A DNA stretch of 64,000 bases, taken from Emergomyces orientalis (taxonomy: Eukaryota; Ascomycota; Eurotiomycetes; Onygenales; Ajellomycetaceae). Both the position numbers and the translations under genes were made by a program. This document shows positions 10,905 through 22,677 of the stretch, piece after piece; positions within the stretch are counted from its first letter, which is position 1; each line of letters opens with the position of its first letter. The stretch spans positions 186,001 to 250,000 of the forward strand of contig MOWL01000045.1 in assembly GCA_002110485.1 (NCBI GenBank), in the 5' to 3' direction. The notes beneath the pieces are model-generated. The model did no database searches. It saw only the letters and a program-made list of their open reading frames with translations, and was not told where the DNA came from.

Positions 10905-13359
10905 ATGCCTATCAGCAGTGATGCATTTTATATCGACAATCTCTCGCATGGCGAGATTGTGCATCAGGTGGCTACCATCCATTCTGCTTTCATTCAAGGG
11001 GCGATCGCGATTGGCAGGAGGATAAATACAGCTGACTCAATTGACCATCTAGCGATGCCTCATCATCAAGGGCTCCTGTAAAGCGGCCGAAGAAACTGGC
11101 TTTGTCACCGTTGAAAACCAGGATGCGTCGGGTTCTCAGAACTTCCCACCTCAGTGCCACCCGGTTGTCGAAGGCCACTTTACTTTCCTTACCATGCTCT
11201 CCGAGGGATTCAATCAGCTCATTATTCGATACGGTACCCATAACAACAATATGGCACCAATCCCTTCTACTGAGACGATGGTTTCCATCAGTTATTACCC
11301 ACTACTAGAATGCCCACCGCTTCATCTCGCCATCATGGTCGCCCAGGACTCCCCTTGGGTGATCGATTGCCCGCCCGCTAAACATGGCGGGCTTCCGATT
11401 GGACATTCGACCCTGGACGCCGTGATTGCCAAGTTCCGCACCACGGCCTACATGTGGCAGGCCCTCACCGCTGAAGATATGCGCATGAAAGGCCTAGGTC
11501 GTCGCTCGTTCCGGCTCGAGGAGGAGCGGACGGCTGACACCACTAGCCAAGCGTTCTTGTATGACCAGTCCCAAGAGGCGCTACATGCTAATAAAATCGT
11601 GCGTTCAACAGCAAAGATCCATCTGATATGTACAGATAAAACGGTTGCGGAGTTGAGAGATCCCAATATTGCCCAGCAGAATAGTTGTGCCACTGATAAA
11701 AACCGGCTGTTCGATATATTCCTGGCCGCACTTAAAAATCATGGCTCACCATTTGAACCAGCTTCCCACCCCATTGTTGCAGGCCTAATTCTCGACTCAC
11801 ATTACTCAGTTGACCAGAACCTTATCCTCGCACACGCGGCCTTGGGATGCCATAACGGGCAGGACATCTCACTGGGCATGTTTGGTAGTCACCTTACTTA
11901 CTCCTGGCCACGGTTCATGGAGGAAGTTAATGAGTGTCTGCTCGATACGCGTCAACCCGGGCCCAATGTTGGCAATGACAATGGCGAATGCGCCAGCTTG
12001 TGGGAGGCCTGCTCGACTGGCCAGGGTGCTTTCCTCCACGAAGTCGGCCATGCCTTTGGTGCACCACATACCACCGGTATTATGAGCCGTGGCTACGCTC
12101 AGCACTGGCCCAGGAACTTCCTGGTCAGAACTGCCTACTGTGCAGCTCAGAATAAGGATGGGATTGTCGTTGTAGATGGACAGGCAGAGAATAATGCACG
12201 GTGGGATCTACGTGATGCACTCTCGTTCAAATTATTCCCGCACTTTTGGCTTCCAGGCGATGAGTGTTTTGAGCAGAGTGTCCGGGCTGAAACACCCAGT
12301 GCTGTCGTGATAGGACAGGGTGAGGAAGACACAGCGAAGTTAGGCATCCGGATATCTTGTCGAGCCAGGATCGTGCAGATTTCATTCAACGGCAACCCCG
12401 AGCCATTCCCCACCGTCGTCTCCCCGGCCAACGAAGTCATATACACGATCAAGGAACTGGAATCCCGTTTCTGTCGCAGCGACAAGGAAGCTCTCAAACT
12501 CGCCGTGCTCGGCTTGAATGGCAAAACCCGTACGGTCACTAACGTCTGGCGCCTGCTTGGCTCCAGTGCTCTCATTAGGATCCCGGGCTCCAAGGTCGTC
12601 TTGACGAGACAATCCATTCTATGCCCGCAGCTGGAAGCCGATGAATCTGAGGAACCCGATGGCTCAACTGTGTGGAATTGGGCGACATTATTAGCTAAAC
12701 CCAAAAATGGCTGGGACAGTGGCTCGGACGTTGGATCCATAAAATGCGTCAAGTCTATTGATGTGAGGACGGGGGCGTATTTGGATGGCCTGTATGTGGA
12801 TTTCGGCGACGGGGAGCGTGTCAACTGTGGGCCACGGTTGAACTGGAACGGAGGCAAGCATACGTTTGGTGGACATGCGGCAATGAAAATTGACATTATT
12901 CCCGATGATCCCGGTAAAAATGTGGGTGACACTGGGGATCGCGAAATTGTCAGGATTGAAGTGGCGAGGGCGAATAATGTTATTACGGGGCTGAGGATTA
13001 ATTTGAAGGATGGGACACAGGGGGGCAAGTTGAGTGGGTATGGCAATGTGAACGAGACCTGCACACTTGGTGAGTTTGTATTATTATTTCATTATTTATT
13101 TTTCCCTCTCTTTTCTTTCTTTTCTTCTCTCTAATATTTTTCCTTCGCTAACACTAAACTTTTAACAACAACAATAATAGAACCACCACACGGCCAAAGA
13201 ATTGTTGGTTTCTATGGACGCAACTGGTGGGGCCATACGTACAATGCGATGTTTGAATTTGGCATCATCACGGCAACACGCGACGTTCACTTGCCAGAGG
13301 CTGTATATAGGATGAAGGAGCTCATGAATACCGATGGGGGACATAATAATGTGAGTTAA
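10905..13359 (+). CDS. zinc metalloprotease with C-terminal jacalin-like lectin domain (YIL108W-like)
   Basis: Putative metallopeptidase of the fungal family that includes yeast YIL108W. Exon 1 is 10905-10967 (21 codons, MPISSDAFYIDNLSHGEIVH), exon 2 11053-13069 and exon 3 13181-13359, giving 752 aa. The zinc-binding site is HEVGHAFGAPH at residues 350-360 (metzincin-style HExxHxxGxxH), followed by GIMSRGY as a likely Met-turn. From about residue 560 the sequence is jacalin-like: IDVRTGAYLDGLYVDFGDG, GKLSGYGN, then RIVGFYGRNWWG and FEFGII in exon 3. The long open frame starts at an internal ATG (11194), but homology-like sequence continues upstream through the 10968-11052 intron, so I chose 10905. 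The end is uncertain: GTGAGT at 13351 could be another donor leading to a short extra exon near 13442-13530. No signal peptide is visible, so it is probably intracellular. Confidence 0.88.
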
Positions 13360-13948
13360 CCTATATTCTTCTTTATTTCTTTTCGCTTGAGAAGGAATGG
13401 AAAGAGGGGGCGAAGGAGTTTGACTGCCTGACTGCAATAGCCCAAAGATCTGATGGGAGTGTACAGATTGCGATGATGAGCAGGAAGAAGAAACTGAAGG
13501 GGAGTGGTTATAACGATTTAATTGGATGACAAATGCTTGGGTTCTGATATTGTGTGATGAATATGATATCTAACTGCTTCTTAGCTACCTGCGCCTCTAG
13601 GTGAACCGGAGGCAAAAAAACAGGGGAAACGAGTGTCGTTATGGTATAAGGTATCTAATTTCTTAAGAGGGATGTCGAGGAAACGAAAAATCAAATCATA
13701 TTAGATCGGTCTTCATCAATCCATTCGTCAATCTTCCTTGCTATCAAAGGAATACCCAGTACGACCTCTTCCCTTCCCAAACTATACGGTCATAATACCG
13801 TTCTCCACATTTCCACTGAAATTATAATATTCCGGCACCGGTACTACCTACTTTCATAGATATTTCTCCCCAAAGCATTCTTATCACCAAATCCATCAGT
13901 CCACCTCCCCGCCCAACTCAACCTTCAATTAATTCTCCAGGATCTTCT
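13360..13948. other. intergenic between convergent genes
   Basis: Shared 3' region of the metalloprotease (+) and the Gfd2-like gene (-). A possible alternative terminal exon of the metalloprotease lies near 13442-13530: CTGAC branch and TAG acceptor, frame open to TGA. Nothing else is recognisable. Confidence 0.45.
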
Positions 13949-16371
13949 TCAACCCCCCAACCCTTTCCCCTCTCCTCCATCCACATCCGCTTCCATGCTG
14001 TCCGCCCCCACTGCCACATCCCAACTCGCACACTCGTCCCGCACCCTATTTTCCAAATCCTCCGTACGCGCCTTAATCCTTCTCTCCACCTCCATCTTCC
14101 ACTTCCGATCATACGCATTTGCCGCTCTCCTCATCTCTTCATCATACTGCAGCAGCCCCTGGCCAGCGCCCGCGCCCGCCTCCGCACCCGTTCCGGGGCT
14201 CAATCCAGACAGGAGCGGCCAATCATTCGTCGTAGGCATTTCGGTATGATCCGCATACTCAACGGGTTTATCAAGCAACAGACGAGATTTGAGCGCGATG
14301 CCAATCATGGCTTCCATGGTGTAGCGTGCGTCGTTGCCGCCGTTGTGCAGGTTCCAGCCTGTAATACCAAGATCGGCGAGGATTTTGCCTAGGGATGTTG
14401 CCTCTGTTTCCCGCTTGAGGACACGGAAGAGTATAGAGGTGTCAAGAGTTTCGAGAAAGTGGGGGCGTTCAGTTGATTTTTGGGTTGGATTATTGTTGCC
14501 CGATGAGGGTGAGGTAGAGGGGGTGGTAGTGGCTTTAACGAAGGATTCGCACCCCAATTTCCGAAGGTAAGTTAGGTCTGTTTCGGTGTCATGGCCTACG
14601 AGTATTAGGCTCCGAGGACGCGTTTTATGTACCGGGATGAAATCTTCATCGCCAGTTTGTTTGCTGGGCGCGGTATCCAAAGAAGATGGCTTAGAAGGAT
14701 TGTCAGGGGTGTCATCCCCACTTCCATCGGTATTGCCACTCTTTGGCTCTGCTAAATCTTTGGGAAACTGGGGTGTGTGGGCAGAGTAAGGAGGTAGAAA
14801 GCATGCATCGACAACTTCTGCGGCTTCTAAGATTGAGATCCATCCACTCTCCCCGAATTCAAAACTATCGGGACACCCACTAACATACTCCTTGTTGACA
14901 ACATGAGAGTATTCCGAAATTCGGAAATGTCGAGAATGTATCTTTGTGATCCAGTTACACCCGCCTTCTCCAGGCGCAATCCCAACGAGATCAAGAGTAT
15001 CAAGGGTAGATATCCCAATTTCTGTGATTTGACGGTGAAGCTTTTCGTTCGCCTCGACATCGACGCAAACGAAGATTGGCTCACTCGCAAACTGGAATGG
15101 AACCGGTTTATTGACATCAAGTGGTAGGAGAATAATCCCACATGCTAATGCATACTCCTGCTCAACCCGCTTCTGTTCTTCCCACGCCAACCCATCAGTA
15201 GCGGGAGGTTGAATATCGCGCGGGCGCCGAGGACGCATTCCAAGGTAGCACTGGGTCCTCTTCATTGTACGGCACCAATCTTGTAGTTTCTGGATACGGT
15301 CACCCTGTTTTTTCTTCCTGGCTGCCTTGCTCTTTTTCCGAGTGGCGTCGACAGCAGCTGCCATCTTCGTCTTGAAGGTAGCAAACGAACGGTCAATTTC
15401 AGCGGAGGAACCCTGGAGGTGTTCATAATCATCTGTTGGCGCGTCTGGTATGGTCAATTCCATTTCTTCCTTTTGATTCTGAGAGGAAGATGTTCCAATA
15501 TATCGTGGTTGAGGCGTACCGTCGTCCTCGAAGGCGATTAGGAACCCGGGTTCTTGGTCGAAAGGGATTGAAAGCTGGCTCTTAAATGCTTTGTTGATGT
15601 CTTCGATAAGGTCTTGCACTTGGTAGCTCGGAACGAGAACGAGCGGTCGGCTTGAGATATCAAGCGGTGGGTGAATATAGTAACTAATTTAATGCCCGAA
15701 TTAGTGAAGTTGGTAATACATAAGTAGCGATCAAGAGCTATAGTCACGACGCGAACGCATGATTCCCCGGGGAACGATCTGTAGCTGTGGACCATCATCT
15801 TTATACATTTGCACGGCAGCCCAATACTTGAAGCAGAACGCGATGTTTTCATGGAATAAACATACATATCCCAAAGCCGCTTCCAGAACTTTCCTTCGCT
15901 GAAAAAGCGTTGTGCGATTCGTTCCCCATCACTACCTCGAACATATTTGTATGGGAAGCGACTGACAGCAGCTATCGGGCAGAACAATTTCCCGCCGCCG
16001 CAGTGGGCTGCCCCAGAGGCGTGGTGGGAAAATGTCGATATTGACAGATCCAGATCCGTACTTCTCTTGTGATTATTATCGTTCTTGTTGCATATCTTGT
16101 TTTTCCTTTTGCTTTTCTGTGCAGCTTGGGAGAAAGCAGCTAGATACTCATCAAACCCATCCTCTGAGCTGCTGAGCTCCCCTGCCGCCGGCTTTGTGGA
16201 AGCACATGCTTGGCTGATTTGTGGGCAACTGGGTTCTGGTCGATTGACAGTGTTACGTTCTAGCATGTCAACGGCCCCTGTTTCAAGTACGGAATGAAAT
16301 TCCGTATTGGTCATAAGAAGCTCTTCGTCCCCTCCATCAAAGAGCATTTTGAGGCGCGCTTGCCTGTCCAT
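13949..16371 (-). CDS. Gfd2/YDR514C-like DEDDh exonuclease-fold protein
   Basis: Two exons on the minus strand: 16371-15866 and 15683-13949, giving 746 aa. The GTATGT donor at 15865 and the acceptor at 15684 restore the continuous stretch LWDIYYIHPPLDISSRP. The N-terminal part has GKLFCPIAAVSRFPYKYV, typical of this fungal family. The C-terminal RNase H-like fold (from about residue 375) keeps DEDDh landmarks: CVDVEANEKLHRQITEIG (first acidic pair), LVGHDTETDLTYL (third acidic residue), and HNGGNDARYTMEAM (His and last Asp). Yeast Gfd2 was found as a high-copy suppressor linked to the mRNA-export helicase Dbp5, so an RNA role is plausible but inferred. A Ser/Pro/Asp-rich insert and a basic KKSKAARKKKQ stretch are present. 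The apparent upstream TTG start is ignored; ATG 16371 is used. Confidence 0.85.
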
Positions 16372-17322
16372 ATCGGACTTCAAACTGATGTTTCACGAGA
16401 CAGAGCTGCTGTAGGAGTAGTTCGGGATAGTAAGGAAGAGAAGACACGAAAGTAAAGCGAAGTGAGATGAAAAACTAGAAATGGACTGTTTTATTGTAAG
16501 GTATGTCAATTGACAAGACATGAAGTGGAAGTTCCCTTTTTGAATCTATCTCCTAGGGCAGTTGACAAAGCAACAGAGCACTGAGACATCAGCCAAACAA
16601 TAGAACTGGCAACATCCATGGGTGGAACGCTTGTAAAGTAACAGAAAATACAGTTATGCCTGTGTATAGCAGAAAAAAAAAGAAATGACAATGGGTTGGT
16701 TGAATTTCCGAGTTTCCATTAGTGAAGTCACGAGTTCATGGAGACAAGTCAGTTGATACCAGCCTCAGCTCTGTAAAAAATTGTATATAGTTAAATATTA
16801 TGCTATCAATACTTTCACAAATATATATTCCATAAATATGCTAGTGGGGTGGAAGATCCATTTCTATTGTACTCCGTACAGAGGATGAGATTCAAAAGTT
16901 CAGCCGATATCACGTGTTCCTACATAAATTGGAAGGATTTCGGTCCGGAATAATAATTTATCCTGTTTGCCTCTCAAGCTGAACGCTAACCCAATCCGGC
17001 AGCCCAACAACGACACCTGCATACGTCGTCGCGACTGGCCAACCTTTGAAGCTCTCCCCAATCTTTCCAAAGCACTTGATATTCCCCTCTTCATCTATAA
17101 GTATAGCTCTTTTGAAACCTTCTAATAGTTTATCGACGTGAGATACGCCTCATATGAGCCCCTATTGCCAACGAGAGTCTCTTCCCAATGCGGCAGCTGT
17201 GACTGCATGATCTCCCACACCGCACCGATGGTGACATTCCACTCTCCTATCACATTGTCTCCAACGGAGTCTTGACTGAACGGAAACCCTTCACCTTCTC
17301 TCTCGAGCGCCTTGTTGACTCC
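16372..17322. other. divergent intergenic promoter region
   Basis: Separates the Gfd2-like gene (-) from the ING gene (+) and should hold both promoters. No open frame of note and no repeat beyond short A/T runs. No specific site identified. Confidence 0.45.
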
Positions 17323-19872
17323 ATGATGTCTTATGATTCGGATGAGCATGGCCTCTTCATGGAAGGTCTCTCCGATCCGGACGCTCAGGCCACTGTGACC
17401 GATTTTATAGACTACACCGAGTACCTCCCCGCAGACCTTGTTCGCTCCTTGACATTGATTCGTGGGCTGGACCAGAGATATCTAGATGCTGCAGCCGCCG
17501 TTCATGAGCTTACAAGGATTTATGGACAACTACCCAACCTGCCCGCAGATTCGCGGCCCGACCCCAACGTTTTACGAAGGCAAATATCCGAACAGCTGGG
17601 GTGCGTGATGAATGCCAGAGAATCTGCCTACGCAGAAGCATGCCGTCTTTACGATGTCGTTGATCGCCACTTTGACCGCCTTGGGAGTATCAGATCCAAG
17701 TTGAATGCGCTATCAAGTACATGTACGACAATTTCACACGACGTTTCCGCCGCTTCTCTAGCCGAATCGTCGCTAGAAACACAACGACCAAGAAATGGCC
17801 GTAAAGCTGGCGAGACATCCTCCGCACCGAGGATAACTTTGCGTATCGATGGACCCCGACAAACTGCGGCTGCGTCGCCCGTTGCTGATAAAGGCGCACA
17901 AAAAGGAAAGCCACGGGGCGCGACTACCCGTGGTGTCAACCCTCCCTTGCCAAATCCGGACTTACCCATAGCCAGCACCGAACAACCCGACGAGGAAGTT
18001 GAACCCGGTTCGTCGCACGCTGCCGAAACATCCCAGCTGCTCGATGCGTTCAAGAACAAGGGGAATTCGAAAAAGCAGAAACGTGGCAGCACCCGTCGCA
18101 TTTCTCCGCCACCCGATTCTAGTGGGAATGCGGAGACAAATCAGGTCGAGACCTCTACAAGCAACGCCTTGGCGATGCTAAAACCTCCCCCGGAGAATGC
18201 AAAAGTCGGAAGTGAACATTTCCCCTGGCTCCGTTTGACTGAATGGGAAATGACCAAGCTCCGAAAAAAGATGAAGAAGAATAATATTTGGCAACCAAGT
18301 GAGATCATGATACACCGTGAGCTTGCGGTCCGTGGTCGAGGATGGGAAGGCTACAGAACAGCCAAACTGAACGCCGAAAGTACCGGTGCTGAGCTTGTAG
18401 ACTGCGACGACATAATGAACAATTATGTTCCGGGAAAACTTGTCCGAAAAAGCGAAGTAAGCGCGGATGTATCGGGGGTGGAAGAGACTAAACTGAGTAA
18501 TCGAGGTATGAAACTGAACGAGGCGAAGAAGCTGAAGCGCGAAAACCTTGCACGGGAACAGGCAGCCCTCGCTGCGGTCGAAGCGGAGATGGCAGCGAGA
18601 CGACTCGGGGACATCGGGTCTACATTTAAAAGCTTGTTTTCCAGCCCTGCAGAGCAGAGTCATTACAATAACGTTCAATCTGGACTTTTAGGTAAATCTT
18701 TCAAAGCTAACGGTCCTGCAGTGAAGGATAGGCCAAAGGCACCAAAGCAGACCACTAAGAAGAGAAAATTTGAGGAGACAGCGGCTTTAGAATCGTCGCA
18801 AGATGTTGAATCGCCCGCTGCTGTCTCCTTATCCACTACCAAGTCTTCAACTAAAAAACGCAAGCTCAGCAAGTCTGCTTCTACAAGTACCGTTAACCTA
18901 GCTGGAGACGAACCCTTCATGGAAAGTGCAGCTACTGCCAAGGGCCATCGAGCCGCTGCTGCTGTTGGCCCATCGGCCGTCTGGAAAAAATCACCACGCG
19001 CCCCTTCTCCGGCCGAATTACGCCGATCAACAGGCCCTGCAACGTTTAAGGCGCGTCTTACTCCCACACCACCTGCTACTCGAGCTGCGTCTCGGCCACG
19101 TTCCGCCACTGGAGCCCCTGGAGAATCGACTAGTCGTGATCGACTTCGAAGGAAGAGTGCCACCCCCGCAGCCGCCAAAGCCACACCTAGAACGGACCAA
19201 ACCACAGGCACAACCGCAGCTGGACGTCGTAGCAAGCGCCCTGCCCCAGGACCCGTAACCTCCGGCCAGGATGGTGGCGCTGCCGTAAGTGTAGGCCGTC
19301 GCAAGGCCAAACCAGCGGTGAAGAAAAAGAGAGACCAGACCCACAAGGAGAGTTCCCAAGCGCCCAGAACCGAGGATGTACGGATCGATGAAGACGGAGT
19401 CCTGGAAGAGATCGACCCGAATGAACCGAGATACTGTCTTTGCGGAGACGTGAGTTTCGGTACCATGATATGCTGCGAGGATAATGATGTGAGTGGCCGT
19501 CGCAAATGTGTACTTTGTCCTCTTTAAGTGTACTGTTTCTGCTCTTCTATTCCTTGTTTTTACGCCCGCATTGAAACATTTCCGTTTCCTTCCACCTCAT
19601 TATTATTCGTTCCCGCAATCTTGTTTTACTCCCTTCTTTCCATGCCAAGGATTTCACCTACACACACTAGTCAACCAATCCGCCACTCAAAGCTTAACGA
19701 CTAACTGATTAAATTATTTTCTCAGTGTGACAAAGAATGGTTCCATCTCGATTGCGTCGGTCTCACAGAAGTTCCGAGCCGCACGGCGAAATGGTACTGC
19801 CCAGAATGTCGGAAAAAGCTTGGGAGAGCATTGACGGACGGCATAGTACGGACCGGGGGCGGACGGCGATGA
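17323..19872 (+). CDS. ING-family PHD-finger protein (histone acetyltransferase/deacetylase subunit)
   Basis: Exons 17323-19488 and 19726-19872 encode 770 aa. The N-terminal ING helical domain (about residues 15-120) has DFIDYTEYLPADLVRSLTLI and DQRYLDAAAAVHELTR. The C-terminal PHD finger (about 703-755) begins with RYCLCGDVSFGTMICCED, then CDKEWFHLDCVGL and KWYCPECRK. All C4HC3 ligands are present, but the fourth Cys is the first codon of exon 2, so unspliced RNA would lack a complete finger. ING PHD fingers read H3K4 methylation in NuA4-, SAGA- or Rpd3-type complexes. The long, basic, Ala/Pro/Lys-rich linker (about 150-690) makes this much larger than yeast Yng proteins, as in other filamentous fungi. 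The start could be either of two adjacent ATGs (17323 or 17326). Confidence 0.92.
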
Positions 19873-20493
19873 TACAACAGCATCTCACGTAACCATAATA
19901 ACCCAACATGTATACTAATGAGTGACGATGGGAATGGGATCGAAACAGAAAGGAGGGCAAGGCAGTCGGGCGCTATTTTCAATGTCATTTAGTGCATGAG
20001 GTATTATACCATTCTGCGTTTTTTTTTTTATTTTCTGGCGAAAATAAGGGAACTGGGAGGCATCTGATACTACATTAGGCATTTTCAAGGGTTAAATTGA
20101 CATATCTACACAATATGCGGGTTTCTGCGTTTTTCTTTTCCATTTACTCGTTTATTTTTCCCATTTTCTGACTTTGCCCTTGCTTCCGCCAGAAATTGTA
20201 TTATTTTCATCATTCGGCTGATTTCTACAACTACGGGCATCGACGACAGAGTCGTTATTAAACTTTACGCTACCATATCGATTCTGGTGTCCTTTTCTGA
20301 AATGTATCTGAAATTTTCCAGCTGAATATGTTGCTCTACTGCAGCAGGAAGAGCAGATAATCATACTTCAATTGACTACTTTTGATTTAATAATTCAATC
20401 ACTTCAATCATATTCCGTAATCGGAAAGGCTTTCACTCGCATGAACATCAATGACGTAGGAATGACTAAATTCAAAAGTGTAATTCCCCCAGA
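19873..20493. other. intergenic between ING and metallothionein genes
   Basis: No gene seen. T-rich stretches follow the ING stop; small frames on both strands have no domain. Confidence 0.5.
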
Positions 20494-20692
20494 TATATAA
20501 ACACTCGAAAACTCCCTAGTAACCTTTCTTTTACTTTTTCCTTCTCCTTTCTTTTCCTCTCCACCCTCATCGTTTTGTCGTCTTCATCATCAAGTAACAT
20601 CGCCGCTTTATCAACATAACAATTAAGCAATGTATGGCCGATACCCAATCCCCCTCTCCCCAGTTAAAACCGCCATGAGCGTCAAAAAATAA
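20494..20692 (+). promoter_or_regulatory. metallothionein core promoter, CT-rich leader and uORF
   Basis: A TATA-like ATATATAAAC at about 20494 lies some 250 bases before the metallothionein ATG. It is followed by a long C/T-rich tract at about 20525-20575, a common leader feature of highly expressed fungal genes. A 20-codon upstream open frame runs 20630-20692 (MYGRYPIPLSPVKTAMSVKK) and ends 58 bases before the metallothionein start. If transcribed it could tune translation. The transcript start is inferred. Confidence 0.5.
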
Positions 20693-20750
20693 AAAATTGA
20701 CATCTCCAGAAGCAAATTAACCAACAACAACCCCCCCCCTACCGTTCAAG

Positions 20751-21052
20751 ATGGCCTGCGGATGCGGAGCTGGATCGAATTGCCCCTGCGAGGGCCCTAA
20801 GAGTTGCACTTGTGCAACTGGTTCTGGCAGCAGCTGCGACTGCACGTCGTGCAAATGTACGCCTTACTTTTCTGAATTTTCTGATTTCTGGTTTTGCTAG
20901 ATATCTGCCTTATCTACCTTTTCTATGAACACCCTATTATGTTCTGCTTTTTGAAAAAAAAAAATCTCTTCGCATTCCTTTTGTGTCCCGAGAATTATAT
21001 ATGGGAAAGGATTGGGGAGCTATTCTAACGGTTACTGTTTTATTCAATAGAA
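20751..21052 (+). CDS. fungal metallothionein, stop codon split by an intron
   Basis: Small cysteine-rich metal chelator: MACGCGAGSNCPCEGPKSCT, then CATGSGSSCDCTSCK. Cys-x-Cys pairs lie at residues 3/5, 11/13, 19/21 and 29/31, plus Cys34. I read exon 1 as 20751-20856. A GTACGC donor at 20857 and an acceptor at 21049-21050 (preceded by TCTAAC and a T-rich stretch) leave T from exon 1 to join AA from exon 2, forming the TAA stop, so the protein is 35 aa and ends in Lys. Without splicing, translation would read on to a TAG at 20898-20900, adding one more Cys and a hydrophobic tail (TPYFSEFSDFWFC) unlike any metallothionein I know. Role: copper/zinc/cadmium buffering in the cytosol. The protein call is firm; the splice model is likely but unproven. 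Confidence 0.85.
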
Positions 21053-22677
21053 ATGAAAACTCGACAATTTCTCCTCCCCCTCCCCCTCCGCCCCCCCCCC
21101 CCCCCCCCCCTTGGCTACACGCAACGATAACAAGAGACGACCAAGTTCATGTTTTTATCCACCCTTCAGAAAAATTTCAACTAATAGCACTTGTCGATCG
21201 CTCTCCAAAACATGGATGCTTGGTGGGTTGCCGGGCCGGGAATATTATTGAGTTGTATTTGTAATGTGTAGTGTACATATCTTGGACCTAGAGAAAAAAA
21301 ATTGAACTATCTCCTGGTATGATTTGTGCTTTAAGAACGAAAAAATATGCATTTGTATGTACAGTACATTCTGAGTCCTCAAAAGCATGGGGAAAATAAA
21401 AGGTTTCCACCATTCCCGTCCACCTACGAAGAAGGCATGCATGTTTGAAAAAAACGGGGTTAAATACTACTATGCTTTATGTTACACATCTTTTTTTTTT
21501 TTTCGGCTACACAACCCCTCCTTGCGAAAGCCGTTGTTTTCATTCCGGGGGGGATAATTTATACCCAATACCTTCCCCTTCTATTACTACTAGTAGGTAC
21601 TAGGTTAGCCCACTCACAAACATAGATGAGGTAGTGTTGGTTTATACAATCAAACCGTATCGGCAGATGAACAATTGCGATGGTCAATAAATGTATGTTG
21701 AACGAGCATGTACAGTACACGGGGGGTCAGGTTCATTCCATTTGATCATACAGACGACCACATGCAAGTATGGTAAGGTGCTATGTGAGAAAGATGACAC
21801 TGACATAGCACCAGGCATTGACGCCAGCCATTACTAAACTATGACTAATCGCTCACAGACGCCACGGACGGCAACCAGCACAAAAAAGCAATAAAAAAGG
21901 GGCTAAGAAGGACATAATTTCTTTTTTTTTTATTAAATTAATATTCATTCATATTTCATCCTGTACAATGCATCAAATTTATCTCAGCCATCCCTCAATC
22001 AATCAATCAATCAAAGAATCAAACCGAGGCAGGTGATCCTGGTCGATCGATCAAACTTCCTTTCTTCCTTCACTTTCCGTATTTCCGTCACTTATTGCCA
22101 CTGACAGGATAGATGGGATATGACACAAGCTTTAAAACGCCGTGGCGTCCAACAAATAGGGGTATGGGTAAGGGGTATAATTGAATGGCGAAAAGCGAGA
22201 ACGTGAAGGAGGGCAGATATGTATATGTATGCAAAATTGCGTATGAATGTGGGAAAATACAATGACGTTATATGATTTGAGGGGAGGTACGTAGGGTTAG
22301 AGGGAAAGTTTCAGGATGGTTATAAAGGAAAAAAGGGAGGCATTTATTATGGGATGAAAGAGCAAAGAAAGATGGAAAACGAAAGAGGCTGACCCAGAGA
22401 GGGATAAATGAGAAAACGCAAACATCAGTGTGGCCGAAAATGATATGAAACAATCCGACATTATGTTCGCAAGCGGTGGGAAAGAGTCAACCAAAGGAAT
22501 ATGGTGAGGGCGGGAGGAGGCGCGGGAGAGGGTGATAAACTAACGCAAAAATATTATTATTTTTCCCTTTTAAACGCCTCTTCTTAGTTTGGTATATATA
22601 TAATATCGCCATCTCAGGCAGATAAAGATAAAATAAAATAAAATATATAAAATATATATCTTTGAAAAAACATCGTG
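21053..22677. other. intergenic: metallothionein 3' region and convergent spacer
   Basis: Contains a C-rich microsatellite at about 21068-21110 and AT-rich DNA. No gene seen; small frames here have no domain. The last 300 bases are AT-rich and likely the 3' UTR of the minus-strand membrane protein. Confidence 0.5.

Noticed and set aside
12147..13064. 305-codon minus-strand frame
   Set aside because: Antisense shadow of the metalloprotease, whose domains are clear on the plus strand.
13920..15000. Possible CRISPR or prokaryotic island anywhere in the window
   Set aside because: No regularly spaced repeats; all recognisable genes are spliced eukaryotic genes.
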